A DNA stretch of 64,000 nt from Streptomyces malaysiense (GTDB lineage Bacteria > Actinomycetota > Actinomycetes > Streptomycetales > Streptomycetaceae): the NCBI RefSeq assembly GCF_000980885.2, contig NZ_LBDA02000006.1, positions 62,001-126,000 on the forward strand. The letters are read 5' to 3'. The notes beneath the pieces were generated by a model. It made no database searches. It was not told the origin of the DNA and saw only the letters and a program-made list of their open reading frames with translations. Of this stretch, positions 47,913 to 56,732 are shown piece after piece (positions within the stretch are counted from its first letter, which is position 1; every line of letters begins with the position of its first letter). Made by a program: the position numbers and the translations under genes.

Positions 47913-49508
47913 ATGACCGTTTTGGAAGAGACGACGGGTGAGCCGACCGGCGAGCCGACGGACGCGCGCGGACGGGTCGCCGAACTGCACGACATCCGTG
48001 CGCAGGCCGTGGCCGGCCCGAGCGAGAAGGCGACCGCGGCGCAGCACGCCAAGGGCAAGCTGACGGCGCGGGAGCGGATCGAGCTGCTCCTGGACCCGGG
48101 TTCCTTCCAGGAGGTCGAGCAGCTGCGCCGGCACCGGGCGACCGGTTTCGGCCTGGAGGCGAAGAAGCCGTACACCGACGGTGTCATCACCGGCTGGGGC
48201 ACGGTCGAGGGCCGTACGGTCTTCGTGTACGCCCATGACTTCCGTGTCTTCGGCGGCGCGCTGGGCGAGGCCCACGCCACCAAGATCCACAAGATCATGG
48301 ACATGGCCATCGCGGCCGGCGCGCCCCTGGTCTCCCTGAACGACGGCGCGGGCGCCCGCATCCAGGAGGGCGTCAGCGCGCTCGCCGGGTACGGCGGCAT
48401 CTTCCAGCGCAACACGAAGGCGTCGGGTGTCATCCCGCAGATCTCCGTGATGCTGGGCCCGTGCGCGGGCGGCGCGGCCTACTCGCCGGCCCTCACGGAC
48501 TTCGTCTTCATGGTCCGCGAGACCTCGCAGATGTTCATCACCGGTCCCGACGTGGTCAAGGCGGTGACGGGTGAGGAGATCACCCAGAACGGCCTGGGCG
48601 GCGCGGACGTACACGCCGAGACCTCGGGCGTCTGCCACTTCGCGTACGACGACGAGGAGACGTGCATCGCCGAGGTGCGCTACCTCCTGTCGCTGCTGCC
48701 GCAGAACAACCGCGAGAACCCGCCGCGCGTGGAGTGCTCCGACCCGGCCGACCGCCGCTCGGACGTCCTGCTCGACCTGGTCCCGGCCGACGGCAACCGG
48801 CCGTACGACATGGCCAAGGTCATCGAGGAGATCGTCGACGACGGCGAGTACCTGGAGGTCCACGAGCGCTGGGCGCGCAACATCATCTGCGCGCTCGCCC
48901 GCATCGACGGCCAGGTGGTCGGCATCGTCGCCAACCAGCCGCAGGTCCTCGCGGGCGTACTGGACATCGAGGCGAGTGAAAAAGCTGCGCGCTTTGTCCA
49001 GATGTGTGACGCTTTCAATGTTCCGATCGTGACCTTCCTGGACGTTCCCGGGTTCCTCCCCGGCGTCGACCAGGAGCACGGCGGAATCATCCGGCACGGC
49101 GCGAAGCTGCTGTACGCCTACTGCAACGCCACCGTGCCGCGGATCTCGCTGATCCTGCGCAAGGCGTACGGAGGTGCCTACATCGTCATGGACTCCCAGT
49201 CGATCGGCGCCGACCTCACCTACGCCTGGCCCACCAACGAGATCGCCGTGATGGGCGCGGAAGGCGCGGCCAACGTCATCTTCCGCCGCCAGATCGCCGA
49301 GGCCGAGGACCCCGAGGCCATGCGGGCCCGCATGGTCAAGGAGTACAGGTCCGAGCTGATGCACCCCTATTACGCCGCCGAGCGCGGCCTGGTCGACGAC
49401 GTCATCGACCCGGCCGAGACCCGCGAGGTGCTGGTGAAGTCGCTGGCGATGCTCCAGACCAAGCACGCCGACCTCCCGTCCCGCAAGCACGGCAACCCCC
49501 CGCAGTAA
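47913..49508 (+). CDS. accB: Acyl-CoA carboxylase beta subunit (carboxyltransferase)
   Basis: This 531-aa carboxyltransferase makes malonyl-/methylmalonyl-CoA from acetyl-/propionyl-CoA with a biotinylated alpha subunit encoded elsewhere. The two crotonase-like halves are clear: KLTARERIELLLDPGSFQE, SLNDGAGARIQEGVSALAG, MLGPCAGGAAYSPALTDFVF; then VGIVANQPQVLAGVLDIEAS, FLDVPGFLPGVDQEHGGIIR and LRKAYGGAYIVMDSQSIGAD. The adjacent epsilon gene identifies it as the AccB/AccE type known from S. coelicolor rather than PccB. ATG 47913 is used. Polyketide and fatty-acid precursors depend on this enzyme. Confidence 0.95.
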   Translation: MTVLEETTGEPTGEPTDARGRVAELHDIRAQAVAGPSEKATAAQHAKGKLTARERIELLLDPGSFQEVEQLRRHRATGFGLEAKKPYTDGVITGWGTVEGRTVFVYAHDFRVFGGALGEAHATKIHKIMDMAIAAGAPLVSLNDGAGARIQEGVSALAGYGGIFQRNTKASGVIPQISVMLGPCAGGAAYSPALTDFVFMVRETSQMFITGPDVVKAVTGEEITQNGLGGADVHAETSGVCHFAYDDEETCIAEVRYLLSLLPQNNRENPPRVECSDPADRRSDVLLDLVPADGNRPYDMAKVIEEIVDDGEYLEVHERWARNIICALARIDGQVVGIVANQPQVLAGVLDIEASEKAARFVQMCDAFNVPIVTFLDVPGFLPGVDQEHGGIIRHGAKLLYAYCNATVPRISLILRKAYGGAYIVMDSQSIGADLTYAWPTNEIAVMGAEGAANVIFRRQIAEAEDPEAMRARMVKEYRSELMHPYYAAERGLVDDVIDPAETREVLVKSLAMLQTKHADLPSRKHGNPPQ

Positions 49509-49543
49509 CCGAGCGGACATCTCTCTTACGGAGACTGACACCC

Positions 49544-49735
49544 ATGAGCACTGCCGACATCCGCGTCGAGAAGGGCCACGCCGACCCCGAGGAGGTCGCC
49601 GCCATCACGGCCGTCCTCCTCGCCCGCGCCGCCGCCCGCCCCGATCCGACCCGCCGCCGCCCGCACCCGAAGGCCGGCTGGCGCCGCCTCGACCGCGAGC
49701 CGGGCTTCCGCGCCCCGCACAGCTGGCACGGCTGA
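49544..49735 (+). CDS. accE: Acyl-CoA carboxylase epsilon subunit
   Basis: This 63-aa subunit stimulates the actinomycete acyl-CoA carboxylase by bridging the alpha and beta parts. The pattern is typical: a short acidic/basic start (IRVEKGHADPEEVAAITAVL), Arg/Pro-rich middle, and the end GWRRLDREPGFRAPHSWHG, which resembles other AccE tails (GW....FR.P.SW). ATG 49544 follows TACGGAGAC. It lies 35 bases after accB and is closed by a 22-bp hairpin. Confidence 0.92.
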   Translation: MSTADIRVEKGHADPEEVAAITAVLLARAAARPDPTRRRPHPKAGWRRLDREPGFRAPHSWHG

Positions 49736-49743
49736 GGCGAGAA

Positions 49744-49789
49744 GACATGGCAGTGGGGCCCCTCCTCGGAGGGGCCCCACTGCCATGTC
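49744..49789. terminator. 22-bp perfect hairpin between accE and cvnD
   Basis: Arms 49744-49765 and 49768-49789 are perfectly complementary. It separates accBE from the convergent conservon. The 135 bases between it and the cvnD stop show nothing else. Confidence 0.9.
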
Positions 49790-49924
49790 CGCGTGTTCCC
49801 ATGCCCAGGTGCCCGTCCACACGCCGTCCGTGCGCCCCGAAGGGGCGCGGGGGAACCGCGCGGGCGGACAAGACTGCCCGTCGCGGTGTAGCACCGCGAC
49901 GGGCAGCCGGGCAGCCGCGGTCGA

Positions 49925-50515
49925 CTACCGCAGACGAGCCATCAGCGCGTGCTCGACCAGCGTGATGAGCGTCGACTTGGCGTCGGCCCGATGCCGTGCG
50001 TCCGTCGTGATGATCGGGGTGTCCGGACCGATCTGGAGCGCCTCGCGCACCTCTTCCGGGTTGTACGGCTGGTTGCCGTCGAAGCCGTTGAGGGCGATGA
50101 CGAACGGCAGGCCGCTGTTCTCGAAGTAGTCCACGGCCGGGAAGCAGTCGGCGAGCCTGCGGGTGTCGACGAGGACCACGGCGCCGATCGCGCCGCGCAC
50201 CAGGTCGTCCCACATGAACCAGAAGCGGTCCTGACCCGGCGTGCCGAACAGGTACAGGATGAGGTCCTGGTCGAGGGTGATACGGCCGAAGTCCATGGCC
50301 ACCGTGGTGGTGGTCTTGTCCCCGGTGTGGGTGAGGTCGTCGATGCCGGCCGAAGCGGACGTCATCACGGCCTCTGTGCGCAGCGGGTTGATCTCCGAGA
50401 CGGCGCCGACGAACGTGGTCTTGCCCACGCCGAAGCCGCCCGCCACCACGATCTTCGCCGAGGTGGTGGAGCGACTCTGAGAAACCGGCCCTCCGCTAGA
50501 GCTTGCGAAGTCCAC
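49925..50515 (-). CDS. cvnD: Conservon Ras-like GTPase CvnD (downstream conservon)
   Basis: This 196-aa small GTP-binding protein is the last gene of this conservon. Walker A is VVAGGFGVGKTTFVGAVSE, switch II region LFGTPGQDRFWFMWDDL, and the base-recognition strand FVIALNGFDGNQP. Conservon proteins form a membrane-associated complex resembling eukaryotic GPCR/Ras modules. GTG 50515 overlaps the cvnC stop by 20 bases. A 292-base stretch (50062-50353) is identical to the second cvnD at 55381-55672, more than coding constraint would demand. Confidence 0.96.
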   Translation of the reverse strand: MDFASSSGGPVSQSRSTTSAKIVVAGGFGVGKTTFVGAVSEINPLRTEAVMTSASAGIDDLTHTGDKTTTTVAMDFGRITLDQDLILYLFGTPGQDRFWFMWDDLVRGAIGAVVLVDTRRLADCFPAVDYFENSGLPFVIALNGFDGNQPYNPEEVREALQIGPDTPIITTDARHRADAKSTLITLVEHALMARLR

Positions 50516-51095
50516 TGAGCACCCTTTCGAGCAGTGTCACGTCTGGCTGGCCACCGGCGTTCTCGTCGCCGCCGGGCTGATGGATGGCGACCAGGCCCGC
50601 CTCCGCCAAGTCGGCGACGAGGATCCTGGCCACGCCGAGGGGGATCGTCAGCAGGGCCGAGATCTCGGCCACCGACTTGATCTCCCGGCAGAGATTGCAG
50701 ATCCGCTGATGCTCGGGCAGTTGACCCTGCATCTGGTGCGGAGCAGCGGTGGTGTGCACCAGCGCCTCGATGGCGAGCTGGTAGCGCGGGCGGGTCCGGC
50801 CGCCGGTCATGGCGTACGGACGCACCAGGGGGTTGTTCGCCGCGGCCGGCGCCGGCTCGGGGCGGCGCTGCGGCTGGACCGGCTGGATGCGCGGGGCAGG
50901 CGGCTGGTCGTACGGCGAAGGGCCGGGACCCCCGGGCCGGTCGTACGGCGAGGGGCCGGGGCCCTGCGGGGCGTAGGGCTGCCGGTGGTGGGGCGCGGAG
51001 GGGAAGTCGTACGGGTTCGCCGAGCCGTCGCCGTGGCCCTGGGCAGGGCCGTACGACCAATTGCCCGAGGGCGAACCTCCTGGGGGTGTTGCCAC
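50496..51095 (-). CDS. cvnC: Conservon protein CvnC (DUF742), long N-terminal tail
   Basis: This 199-aa protein has a C-terminal DUF742 domain (~85-199): NPLVRPYAMTGGRTRPRYQL, ALVHTT, LPEHQRICNLCREIKSVAEI, LGVARILVADLAEAGLVAIH and the end LLERVLSGLRKL. Its winged-helix-like segment suggests a DNA- or protein-binding role. The N-terminal ~80 residues are Pro/Gly/Tyr-rich (SPYDRPGGPGPSPYDQP, repeated), absent from the second CvnC at 55800. GTG 51095 follows GGAGGAGG. Confidence 0.94.
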   Translation of the reverse strand: MATPPGGSPSGNWSYGPAQGHGDGSANPYDFPSAPHHRQPYAPQGPGPSPYDRPGGPGPSPYDQPPAPRIQPVQPQRRPEPAPAAANNPLVRPYAMTGGRTRPRYQLAIEALVHTTAAPHQMQGQLPEHQRICNLCREIKSVAEISALLTIPLGVARILVADLAEAGLVAIHQPGGDENAGGQPDVTLLERVLSGLRKL

Positions 51096-51189
51096 TTTCT
51101 CCTCCTCCGACTGCGTCGGGCACCCATCCGTGTGGAGCCGCGTCCCGAAACCTTACGGCCCCGGGACACGAATACGCACCGTCCGATTA

Positions 51190-51612
51190 CTAGTTGAGAA
51201 GGCTTCCCTGGAGCTCCGCGCGGAGATCCGGGGTGAGGACCGTGCCCGCGCGGTCCACCAGCAGGGCCATCTCGTACCCGATGAGGCCGATGTCCGCTTC
51301 CGGGTGGGCCAGGACCGCCAGGGACGATCCGTCCGAGACGGACATGATGAAGAGGAATCCCCGCTCCATCTCCACAACCGTCTGGTTGACACTGCCGCCC
51401 TCGAAGATGCGCGAGGCACCGGCGGTCAGCGAGGTCAGACCGGAGGCGACGGCGGCGAGCTGGTCGGCGCGGTCACGGGGGAAGCCTTCGGACATCGCCA
51501 GAAGGAGTCCGTCGGCGGAGACCACCACCGTGTGGGACACCCCCGGGGTGTTGTCCACGAAGTTGGTGATCAACCAGTTCAGGTTCTGTGCCGCCTGGCT
51601 CATCGGGCTCAC
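51190..51612 (-). CDS. cvnB: Conservon roadblock/LC7 protein CvnB
   Basis: This 140-aa roadblock-fold protein is probably a regulator of CvnD GTPase activity. The core reads AQNLNWLITNFVDNTPGVSH, VVSADGLLLAMSEGFPRDRA and LAVLAHPEADIGLIGYEM. Start: GTG 51612 has AGGAG seven bases upstream and lies just past the cvnA stop; ATG 51603 (MSQAAQNL) is three codons in but poorly spaced. Almost identical to the second CvnB at 56310. Confidence 0.95.
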   Translation of the reverse strand: MSPMSQAAQNLNWLITNFVDNTPGVSHTVVVSADGLLLAMSEGFPRDRADQLAAVASGLTSLTAGASRIFEGGSVNQTVVEMERGFLFIMSVSDGSSLAVLAHPEADIGLIGYEMALLVDRAGTVLTPDLRAELQGSLLN

Positions 51613-51613
51613 A

Positions 51614-54600
51614 CTAACGCTCCTGGTCGTAGGTGCTGTCAGGACCACTGTGTTGGTTCCCAGTGGCCTGGCCGTTCGTTTCGGTGCCTGCGCTGCGTCC
51701 TCGCTGGACGCCCCGGCGCAGGTTGCTCAGCCTGCCCCGGACGTCCTCCGGGGCGCGGGAGACCTGGGGGCCTCCCTGAGGGGTGGTTTCGGCGCTGCCC
51801 TCGACCAGGTTGGCCTTGGGTACCCGCCGCGGCAGACCGGAGGCGGTGACCCCGCCTGCCTTGGGTTTACGCAGCTGGGAAGCCTGCTGCCAGCGCTCGT
51901 CGTTCGCCGAACGCCAGTCGTCGTCTCCGTCGCCGTCGTCCGCTGCATGCCGTTCACCGTCACCGTTGTCCCTCGGTGCGGCGGCCGGCGTCTCCGGCTG
52001 CGCGGGGACCGCGCCGTCGAAACCGTTCTGGACGGCCCCCCGGCGGGGCAGCCCGGCGTCGGTCAGCGCGTGCGCTGCGGGAGCGCCCGCTCCGGGACTG
52101 TCGAAGCCTACGCGGTTCTGCTCACTCGCGTCGGCCGGCGCGGATTCCGTTTCCGGAGCGTAATGGGCCGGGTAGCCGTTCTGGTAGGCGCCCTGCTGCT
52201 GCCAGTCGCCCTGGTAGGCGGGCTCCGCATAGCCGCCGTGCGGGTAACCGCCGTTCTCCGGGTAGCCTTCCGCGCCCGGCAGTTCACCGTTCTGGGGGTA
52301 GTACTGCCCGTCGTAGGACCGCTCGTAGGACGCCGACGGCGTCTCCGCGTACGGCTCCTGGTACGCCTGCTCCTGGTACGCGGCCTCCTGGTAGGGAGTC
52401 TCCTCGTACGGCTGCCGCGGCTGCTCGGGGTAGCCGGAGTACTGCCCTTCGAACAGCGGCTCCGCGTAGGTCTCGCCGGTGTCCTGGCGCGGCTCGTCCG
52501 ACTGCGGCTGGCCGTGGGTCTGCGCCTCCAGGGAGGCGCGGCGCCCCTCGCGGAGCAGTGAGCGGCCGACCGGGTCCAGGTCCCGGATGTCGTCCGGGAC
52601 CTCGGTGTACTGGCTGTCGTCGAAGCCGAGTTCGGCGGCCGTGCGCAGCGGCTGCGCCTCCGGGCGCTCCGCCCGGAACTGCTGCTCCGGGATGATCTGC
52701 GAGACCGTGAACTCCTCGCGCTCCAGCGGGGTGTCGCCGCCACCGCCGTGCGTGATCGCGTCCGGCAGCATGACCAGCGAGGTGGTGCCGGCCTGCTCGC
52801 CCGAGGGGCGCAGCTGGACCCGGATGCCGTGCCGGTCGGACAGCCGGCCGACCACGAACAGGCCCATGCGCTGGGAGATCGCGGCGTCCACGGTCGGCGG
52901 GTTGGCCAGCTTGTGGTTGATGTCCGCGAAGTCCTCGGCGGTCAGGCCGATGCCCTTGTCGTGGATCTCGACCATGACACGGCCGTCGGGCAGTCGGGTC
53001 GCGGTGACCTTGACCTTGGTCTGCGGCGAGGAGAACGTGGTGGCGTTCTCCAGCAGCTCGGCCAGCAGGTGCACGAGGTCGGTGACCGCGCGGCCGTGGA
53101 TCTCGGCGTCCGGGACACCGGACAGCTCGATGCGCTCGTACTGCTCCACCTCGGAGGAGGCGGCGCGCAGCACGTCGACCAGCGGCACCGGCTGGTCCCA
53201 GCGGCGGCCGGGCTCCTCGCCGGCGAGGACCAGGAGGTTCTCGCCGTTGCGGCGCATACGGGTGGCCAGGTGGTCCAGCTTGAAGAGGTTCTCCAGCTGG
53301 TCCGGGTCGGCCTCGTTGTTCTCCAGGTCGGTGATCAGGGTCAGCTGGCCCTCGATCAGCGACTGGTTGCGGCGCGACAGGTTGGTGAAGATCGCGTTGA
53401 TGTTGCCTCGCAGCAGGGCCTGCTCGGCGGCGAGGCGGACGGCCTCGCGGTGCACCTGGTCGAAGGCGCGGGCTACCTCGCCGATCTCGTCCTTGGTGTG
53501 GATCGGGATCGGGGCCACCCGGGTGTCGACCCGGCCGGGGTCGGTGCGCGAGAGCTGGTCGACCAGCATCGGCAGGCGCTGCTCGGCGATACCGAAGGCC
53601 GCGTTGCGCAGCTGGCGCATCGAGCGGCTCATCTGCCGGGCGACCGCGCCGGCCAGGAGGAAGGCGAACAGCAGGGCGATGACCACGATGGTGCCGGTGA
53701 TGATCGCGGAGGTGCGGGCGTCGTCGGCGATGCCGGACGCCTCGTTCACGGCCTTGTCGGCCATGTCCGCCTCGATCTTGCGGTACGCCTTGTACTTGAG
53801 GGTGTTGACCGCGAACCAGTTCTGGGCGCTGACACCGTTCGCGGCGAGCGCGTCACGGGTGGCCGGGCTGGTGTCCTTCATGGTGGCCAGCAACGAGACC
53901 ATGGTGCTCGGGTTGCTCGGCGGCGGCACGTAGTTCGGGTCGTCCAGCTTGGCCTGCGCGGCCTCGGCCTTGGCGTCCTCCTGGACCTTCTTCTGCGCGG
54001 CGGCCAGGACCTGCGAGTCCTGCGCGGTGCCACCGCCCTGGTACTCCTCGATCGCGATGCGCTCAAGGTAGGCGTAGGAGGCCAGGGAGACCCGCTGGGT
54101 GGAGAGGTTGGGCGCGTCCGGACCCGGCTTGACCAGCAGGTGCATGCCGATGGAACGCTCCAGCGACAGCGCCGCCTTGGTCAGCGACATGGCGTAGACG
54201 GTACGGCCGTACGAGGTGATGTTGCCGGTGCCCAGACCGAGCTCGTTGGCGAACTCCATCAGCGGGTGGGCGACCTCGACGTACGCCTCCTCGGTCTGCA
54301 CGCCGGTGAGCTTGGAGGTGTAGGCGGTCTTGCGCAGGACCTGGATCTCGGGCTCGGCCTTGCGGAACAGCTTCAGCCGACGCTCCAGACCGGGCGTGTG
54401 CGGCATGCTCTTCGTCGCCTCGGTGAAACCGGCGGCGGCCTCGTCGGTGGCCTTGCGCGCGTTCTCGATCGTCGCCTTGCTCTTGCTGTCCTTCTTGTTC
54501 AGCAGGAGCGGCTCGGCGGTGATGTCGCGCTCGTTCTCCACGGCGTCCGCGTAGACGAGGGCCGCGCGCACCAGCCGGGCGGTGTTCTCGGCGTCACGGG

Positions 54601-54850
54601 CCTGCTGCCAGGTGTCGATGGAGTTGTTCACCTGGAAGCCGCCCATGACCAGGCCGACGGCCGCGGGTATGAGCAGGATCGCGTTCAGCCTGGTGGGCAC
54701 CCGCCAGTTGCGCGGGGAGAAACGGCCACCGCTCGGCGCGGGAGTCTCCGCCGGCTCCGCACCCTGCACCGGGGCGGGCGCCGCGGCTCGCGGCGGCGGG
54801 GTGAAGTTGCCCCGCGCCGACGGCTCGGGACCGTTCTTGCTTCGCCTCAC
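51614..54850 (-). CDS. cvnA: Conservon sensor-kinase-like protein CvnA
   Basis: This 1078-aa membrane sensor has TM1 (~49-69, LNAILLIPAAVGLVMG), an extracellular NIT-type sensory domain (~70-375), TM2 (~380-403, AIITGTIVVIALLFAFLLAG), HAMP-like region, and a GHKL ATPase domain (~560-700; N box ELLENATTFSS, GIGL, GLFVVGRL). There is no phospho-acceptor His box, as usual for CvnA. The long tail (~700-1078) is Gln/Tyr/Pro/Glu-rich with repeated YxEPxY / YPxxG units. GTG 54850 lies 12 bases after AGAGG. It heads the downstream conservon. Confidence 0.95.
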   Translation of the reverse strand: MRRSKNGPEPSARGNFTPPPRAAAPAPVQGAEPAETPAPSGGRFSPRNWRVPTRLNAILLIPAAVGLVMGGFQVNNSIDTWQQARDAENTARLVRAALVYADAVENERDITAEPLLLNKKDSKSKATIENARKATDEAAAGFTEATKSMPHTPGLERRLKLFRKAEPEIQVLRKTAYTSKLTGVQTEEAYVEVAHPLMEFANELGLGTGNITSYGRTVYAMSLTKAALSLERSIGMHLLVKPGPDAPNLSTQRVSLASYAYLERIAIEEYQGGGTAQDSQVLAAAQKKVQEDAKAEAAQAKLDDPNYVPPPSNPSTMVSLLATMKDTSPATRDALAANGVSAQNWFAVNTLKYKAYRKIEADMADKAVNEASGIADDARTSAIITGTIVVIALLFAFLLAGAVARQMSRSMRQLRNAAFGIAEQRLPMLVDQLSRTDPGRVDTRVAPIPIHTKDEIGEVARAFDQVHREAVRLAAEQALLRGNINAIFTNLSRRNQSLIEGQLTLITDLENNEADPDQLENLFKLDHLATRMRRNGENLLVLAGEEPGRRWDQPVPLVDVLRAASSEVEQYERIELSGVPDAEIHGRAVTDLVHLLAELLENATTFSSPQTKVKVTATRLPDGRVMVEIHDKGIGLTAEDFADINHKLANPPTVDAAISQRMGLFVVGRLSDRHGIRVQLRPSGEQAGTTSLVMLPDAITHGGGGDTPLEREEFTVSQIIPEQQFRAERPEAQPLRTAAELGFDDSQYTEVPDDIRDLDPVGRSLLREGRRASLEAQTHGQPQSDEPRQDTGETYAEPLFEGQYSGYPEQPRQPYEETPYQEAAYQEQAYQEPYAETPSASYERSYDGQYYPQNGELPGAEGYPENGGYPHGGYAEPAYQGDWQQQGAYQNGYPAHYAPETESAPADASEQNRVGFDSPGAGAPAAHALTDAGLPRRGAVQNGFDGAVPAQPETPAAAPRDNGDGERHAADDGDGDDDWRSANDERWQQASQLRKPKAGGVTASGLPRRVPKANLVEGSAETTPQGGPQVSRAPEDVRGRLSNLRRGVQRGRSAGTETNGQATGNQHSGPDSTYDQER

Positions 54851-55243
54851 TCGACCAACAACCTCTCGGCGGTCGGCACCTACGTCGTGCCGCAGTCTCT
54901 CAGAGCCCGCTCGGCCGACGACGACGCAGTACGTCAGGGACCATGGGGCAGTCCAGGCATTCCAGCACGTGGACCAGCGCACTTCCAAACAGTGGAAACC
55001 CTGTGACCGTTCAGTTGTAAACGAGAGATAAAACGGTCATAAAGAGCGAGCCCCGCCAAAAGGCGGGGCAGTCGTGCGCGCAGCGGCATCGGGCGACCGC
55101 GTCGCGTGGTGAACTCGGTTGATTCCTCTGCCGAACTGTTATGAACACCGCGGCCGACCGTGGCAAAGGCCACAGTCGGCCCCGCCGGGCCCCGTACGGC
55201 AACTGCCGTACGGGGCGTCGCACTTGAGTGCCGTCCCGGCCGG
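54851..55243. other. Intergenic region between the two conservons
   Basis: It holds the promoter of the downstream conservon and three hairpins for the upstream one: GCCCCGTACGGCA/TGCCGTACGGGGC (55189-55216), a 13-bp stem with one mismatch (55152-55182), and GCCCCGCC-AAAA-GGCGGGGC (55050-55069). No gene seen. Confidence 0.7.
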
Positions 55244-55819
55244 TTACCGCAGTCGCGCCATCAGCGCGTGCTCGACCAGCGTGATCAGCGCGCTCTTCGC
55301 GTCGGCGCGGTGCCGTGCGTCGGTGGTGATGATCGGGGTGTCGGGTCCGATCTGGAGCGCCTCGCGCACCTCGTCCGGCGTGTACGGCTGGTTGCCGTCG
55401 AAGCCGTTGAGGGCGATGACGAACGGCAGGCCGCTGTTCTCGAAGTAGTCCACGGCCGGGAAGCAGTCGGCGAGCCTGCGGGTGTCGACGAGGACCACGG
55501 CGCCGATCGCGCCGCGCACCAGGTCGTCCCACATGAACCAGAAGCGGTCCTGACCCGGCGTGCCGAACAGGTACAGGATGAGGTCCTGGTCGAGGGTGAT
55601 ACGGCCGAAGTCCATGGCCACCGTGGTGGTGGTCTTGTCCCCGGTGTGGGTGAGGTCGTCGATGCCGGCCGAGGCCGAGGTCATCACGGCCTCCGTGCGC
55701 AGCGGGTTGATCTCCGAGACGGCGCCGACGAACGTGGTCTTGCCCACGCCGAAGCCGCCCGCCACCACGATCTTCGCCGAGGTGGTGGCCCGTCCCGCGT
55801 CAGAGCTTGCGAAGTCCAC
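55244..55819 (-). CDS. cvnD: Conservon Ras-like GTPase CvnD (upstream conservon)
   Basis: This 191-aa paralogue of the gene at 49925 has the same GTPase motifs (GGFGVGKTT; GTPGQDRFWF; ALNGFDGNQP). The N-terminus is five residues shorter (DFASSDAGRATTSAKIVV). GTG 55819 overlaps the cvnC stop. Its central 292 bases are identical to the other copy, while flanks differ, including synonymous changes. Confidence 0.96.
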   Translation of the reverse strand: MDFASSDAGRATTSAKIVVAGGFGVGKTTFVGAVSEINPLRTEAVMTSASAGIDDLTHTGDKTTTTVAMDFGRITLDQDLILYLFGTPGQDRFWFMWDDLVRGAIGAVVLVDTRRLADCFPAVDYFENSGLPFVIALNGFDGNQPYTPDEVREALQIGPDTPIITTDARHRADAKSALITLVEHALMARLR

Positions 55820-56198
55820 TGAGCACCCTTTCGAGCAGCGTCACGTCCGGAGCGCCGCCGTTGTTCTCGTCCCCGCCCGGCTGGTGGATGGCGACCAGGC
55901 CGGCCTCGGCCAGGTCGGCGACCAGGATCCGGGCCACTCCCAGTGGCATGTTCAGCAGCGCCGAGACCTCGGCCACCGACTTGACCTCACGGCACAGGTG
56001 GCAGATCCGCTGGTGCTCGGGAAGCAGCCCCATGAGCGCGGCGGGGTCGGCCGTGGTGCTGATCAGCGCCTCGATGGCGAGCTGGTAGCGCGGCCGGGTC
56101 CGGCCGCCGGTCATGGCGTAAGGCCGCACCAGCGGCTGGTCGCCCTCGTCCCCGTACGGTTCCGCGTACGGATCGTGATGGGCGGTGGGCGGGGTCAT
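55800..56198 (-). CDS. cvnC: Conservon protein CvnC (DUF742), short form
   Basis: This 132-aa protein has the DUF742 domain (QPLVRPYAMTGGRTRPRYQL, then LPEHQRICHLCREVKSVAEV, and LLERVLSGLRKL at the end). It has only ~25 residues before the domain (TPPTAHHDPYAEPYGDEGD), in contrast to the long Pro/Gly/Tyr tail of its paralogue. ATG 56198 follows CCGGAGGATCC. Confidence 0.93.
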   Translation of the reverse strand: MTPPTAHHDPYAEPYGDEGDQPLVRPYAMTGGRTRPRYQLAIEALISTTADPAALMGLLPEHQRICHLCREVKSVAEVSALLNMPLGVARILVADLAEAGLVAIHQPGGDENNGGAPDVTLLERVLSGLRKL

Positions 56199-56309
56199 GG
56201 ATCCTCCGGGCGGGACAGCAAGTCGGTCAGTCAAGCCGTCTGACGGGGCCGGTGGGGGGTTTGTGGCGGCCGGACGGTGTTTTGGTGAGCTGGGTGGTGC
56301 CGGGGCCGG

Positions 56310-56732
56310 TCAGTGAAGCAGACTGCCCTGTAGTTCGGCGCGCAGGTCCGGGGTGAGCACCGCCCCCGCGCGGTCGACGAGCAGTGCCATCTCGTAGCCC
56401 ACCAGGCCGATGTCGCACTCCGGGTGGGCCAGTACCGCGAGGGAAGACCCGTCCGAGATCGACATCAGGAAGAGGAACCCCCGCTCCATCTCCACGACCG
56501 TCTGGGCCACGGTGCCGCCCTCGAAGATCCGGGAGGCCCCGGCCGTCAGCGAGGTCAGACCGGAGGCGACGGCCGCCAGCTGGTCGGCGCGGTCCCGCGG
56601 GAAGCCCTCGGACATCGCCAGCAGCAGGCCGTCGGCGGAGACCACCACCGTGTGGGACACCCCGGGGGTGTTGTCCACGAAGTTGGTGATCAACCAGTTC
56701 AGGTTCTGTGCCGCCTGGCTCATCGGACTCAA
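56310..56732 (-). CDS. cvnB: Conservon roadblock/LC7 protein CvnB
   Basis: This 140-aa protein is nearly identical to the copy at 51190 (SLLH in place of SLLN at the end, GGTVAQTVVEME in place of GGSVNQTVVEME). Start TTG 56732 has AGGAG at the right distance, just after the cvnA stop; ATG 56723 is a possible alternative. It should act with the Ras-like protein of its own or the other conservon. Confidence 0.94.
   Translation of the reverse strand: MSPMSQAAQNLNWLITNFVDNTPGVSHTVVVSADGLLLAMSEGFPRDRADQLAAVASGLTSLTAGASRIFEGGTVAQTVVEMERGFLFLMSISDGSSLAVLAHPECDIGLVGYEMALLVDRAGAVLTPDLRAELQGSLLH

Noticed and set aside
47913-49508. Calling the carboxyltransferase propionyl-CoA-specific PccB
   Set aside because: The directly adjacent epsilon gene and the gene order next to the conservons fit AccB/AccE better.
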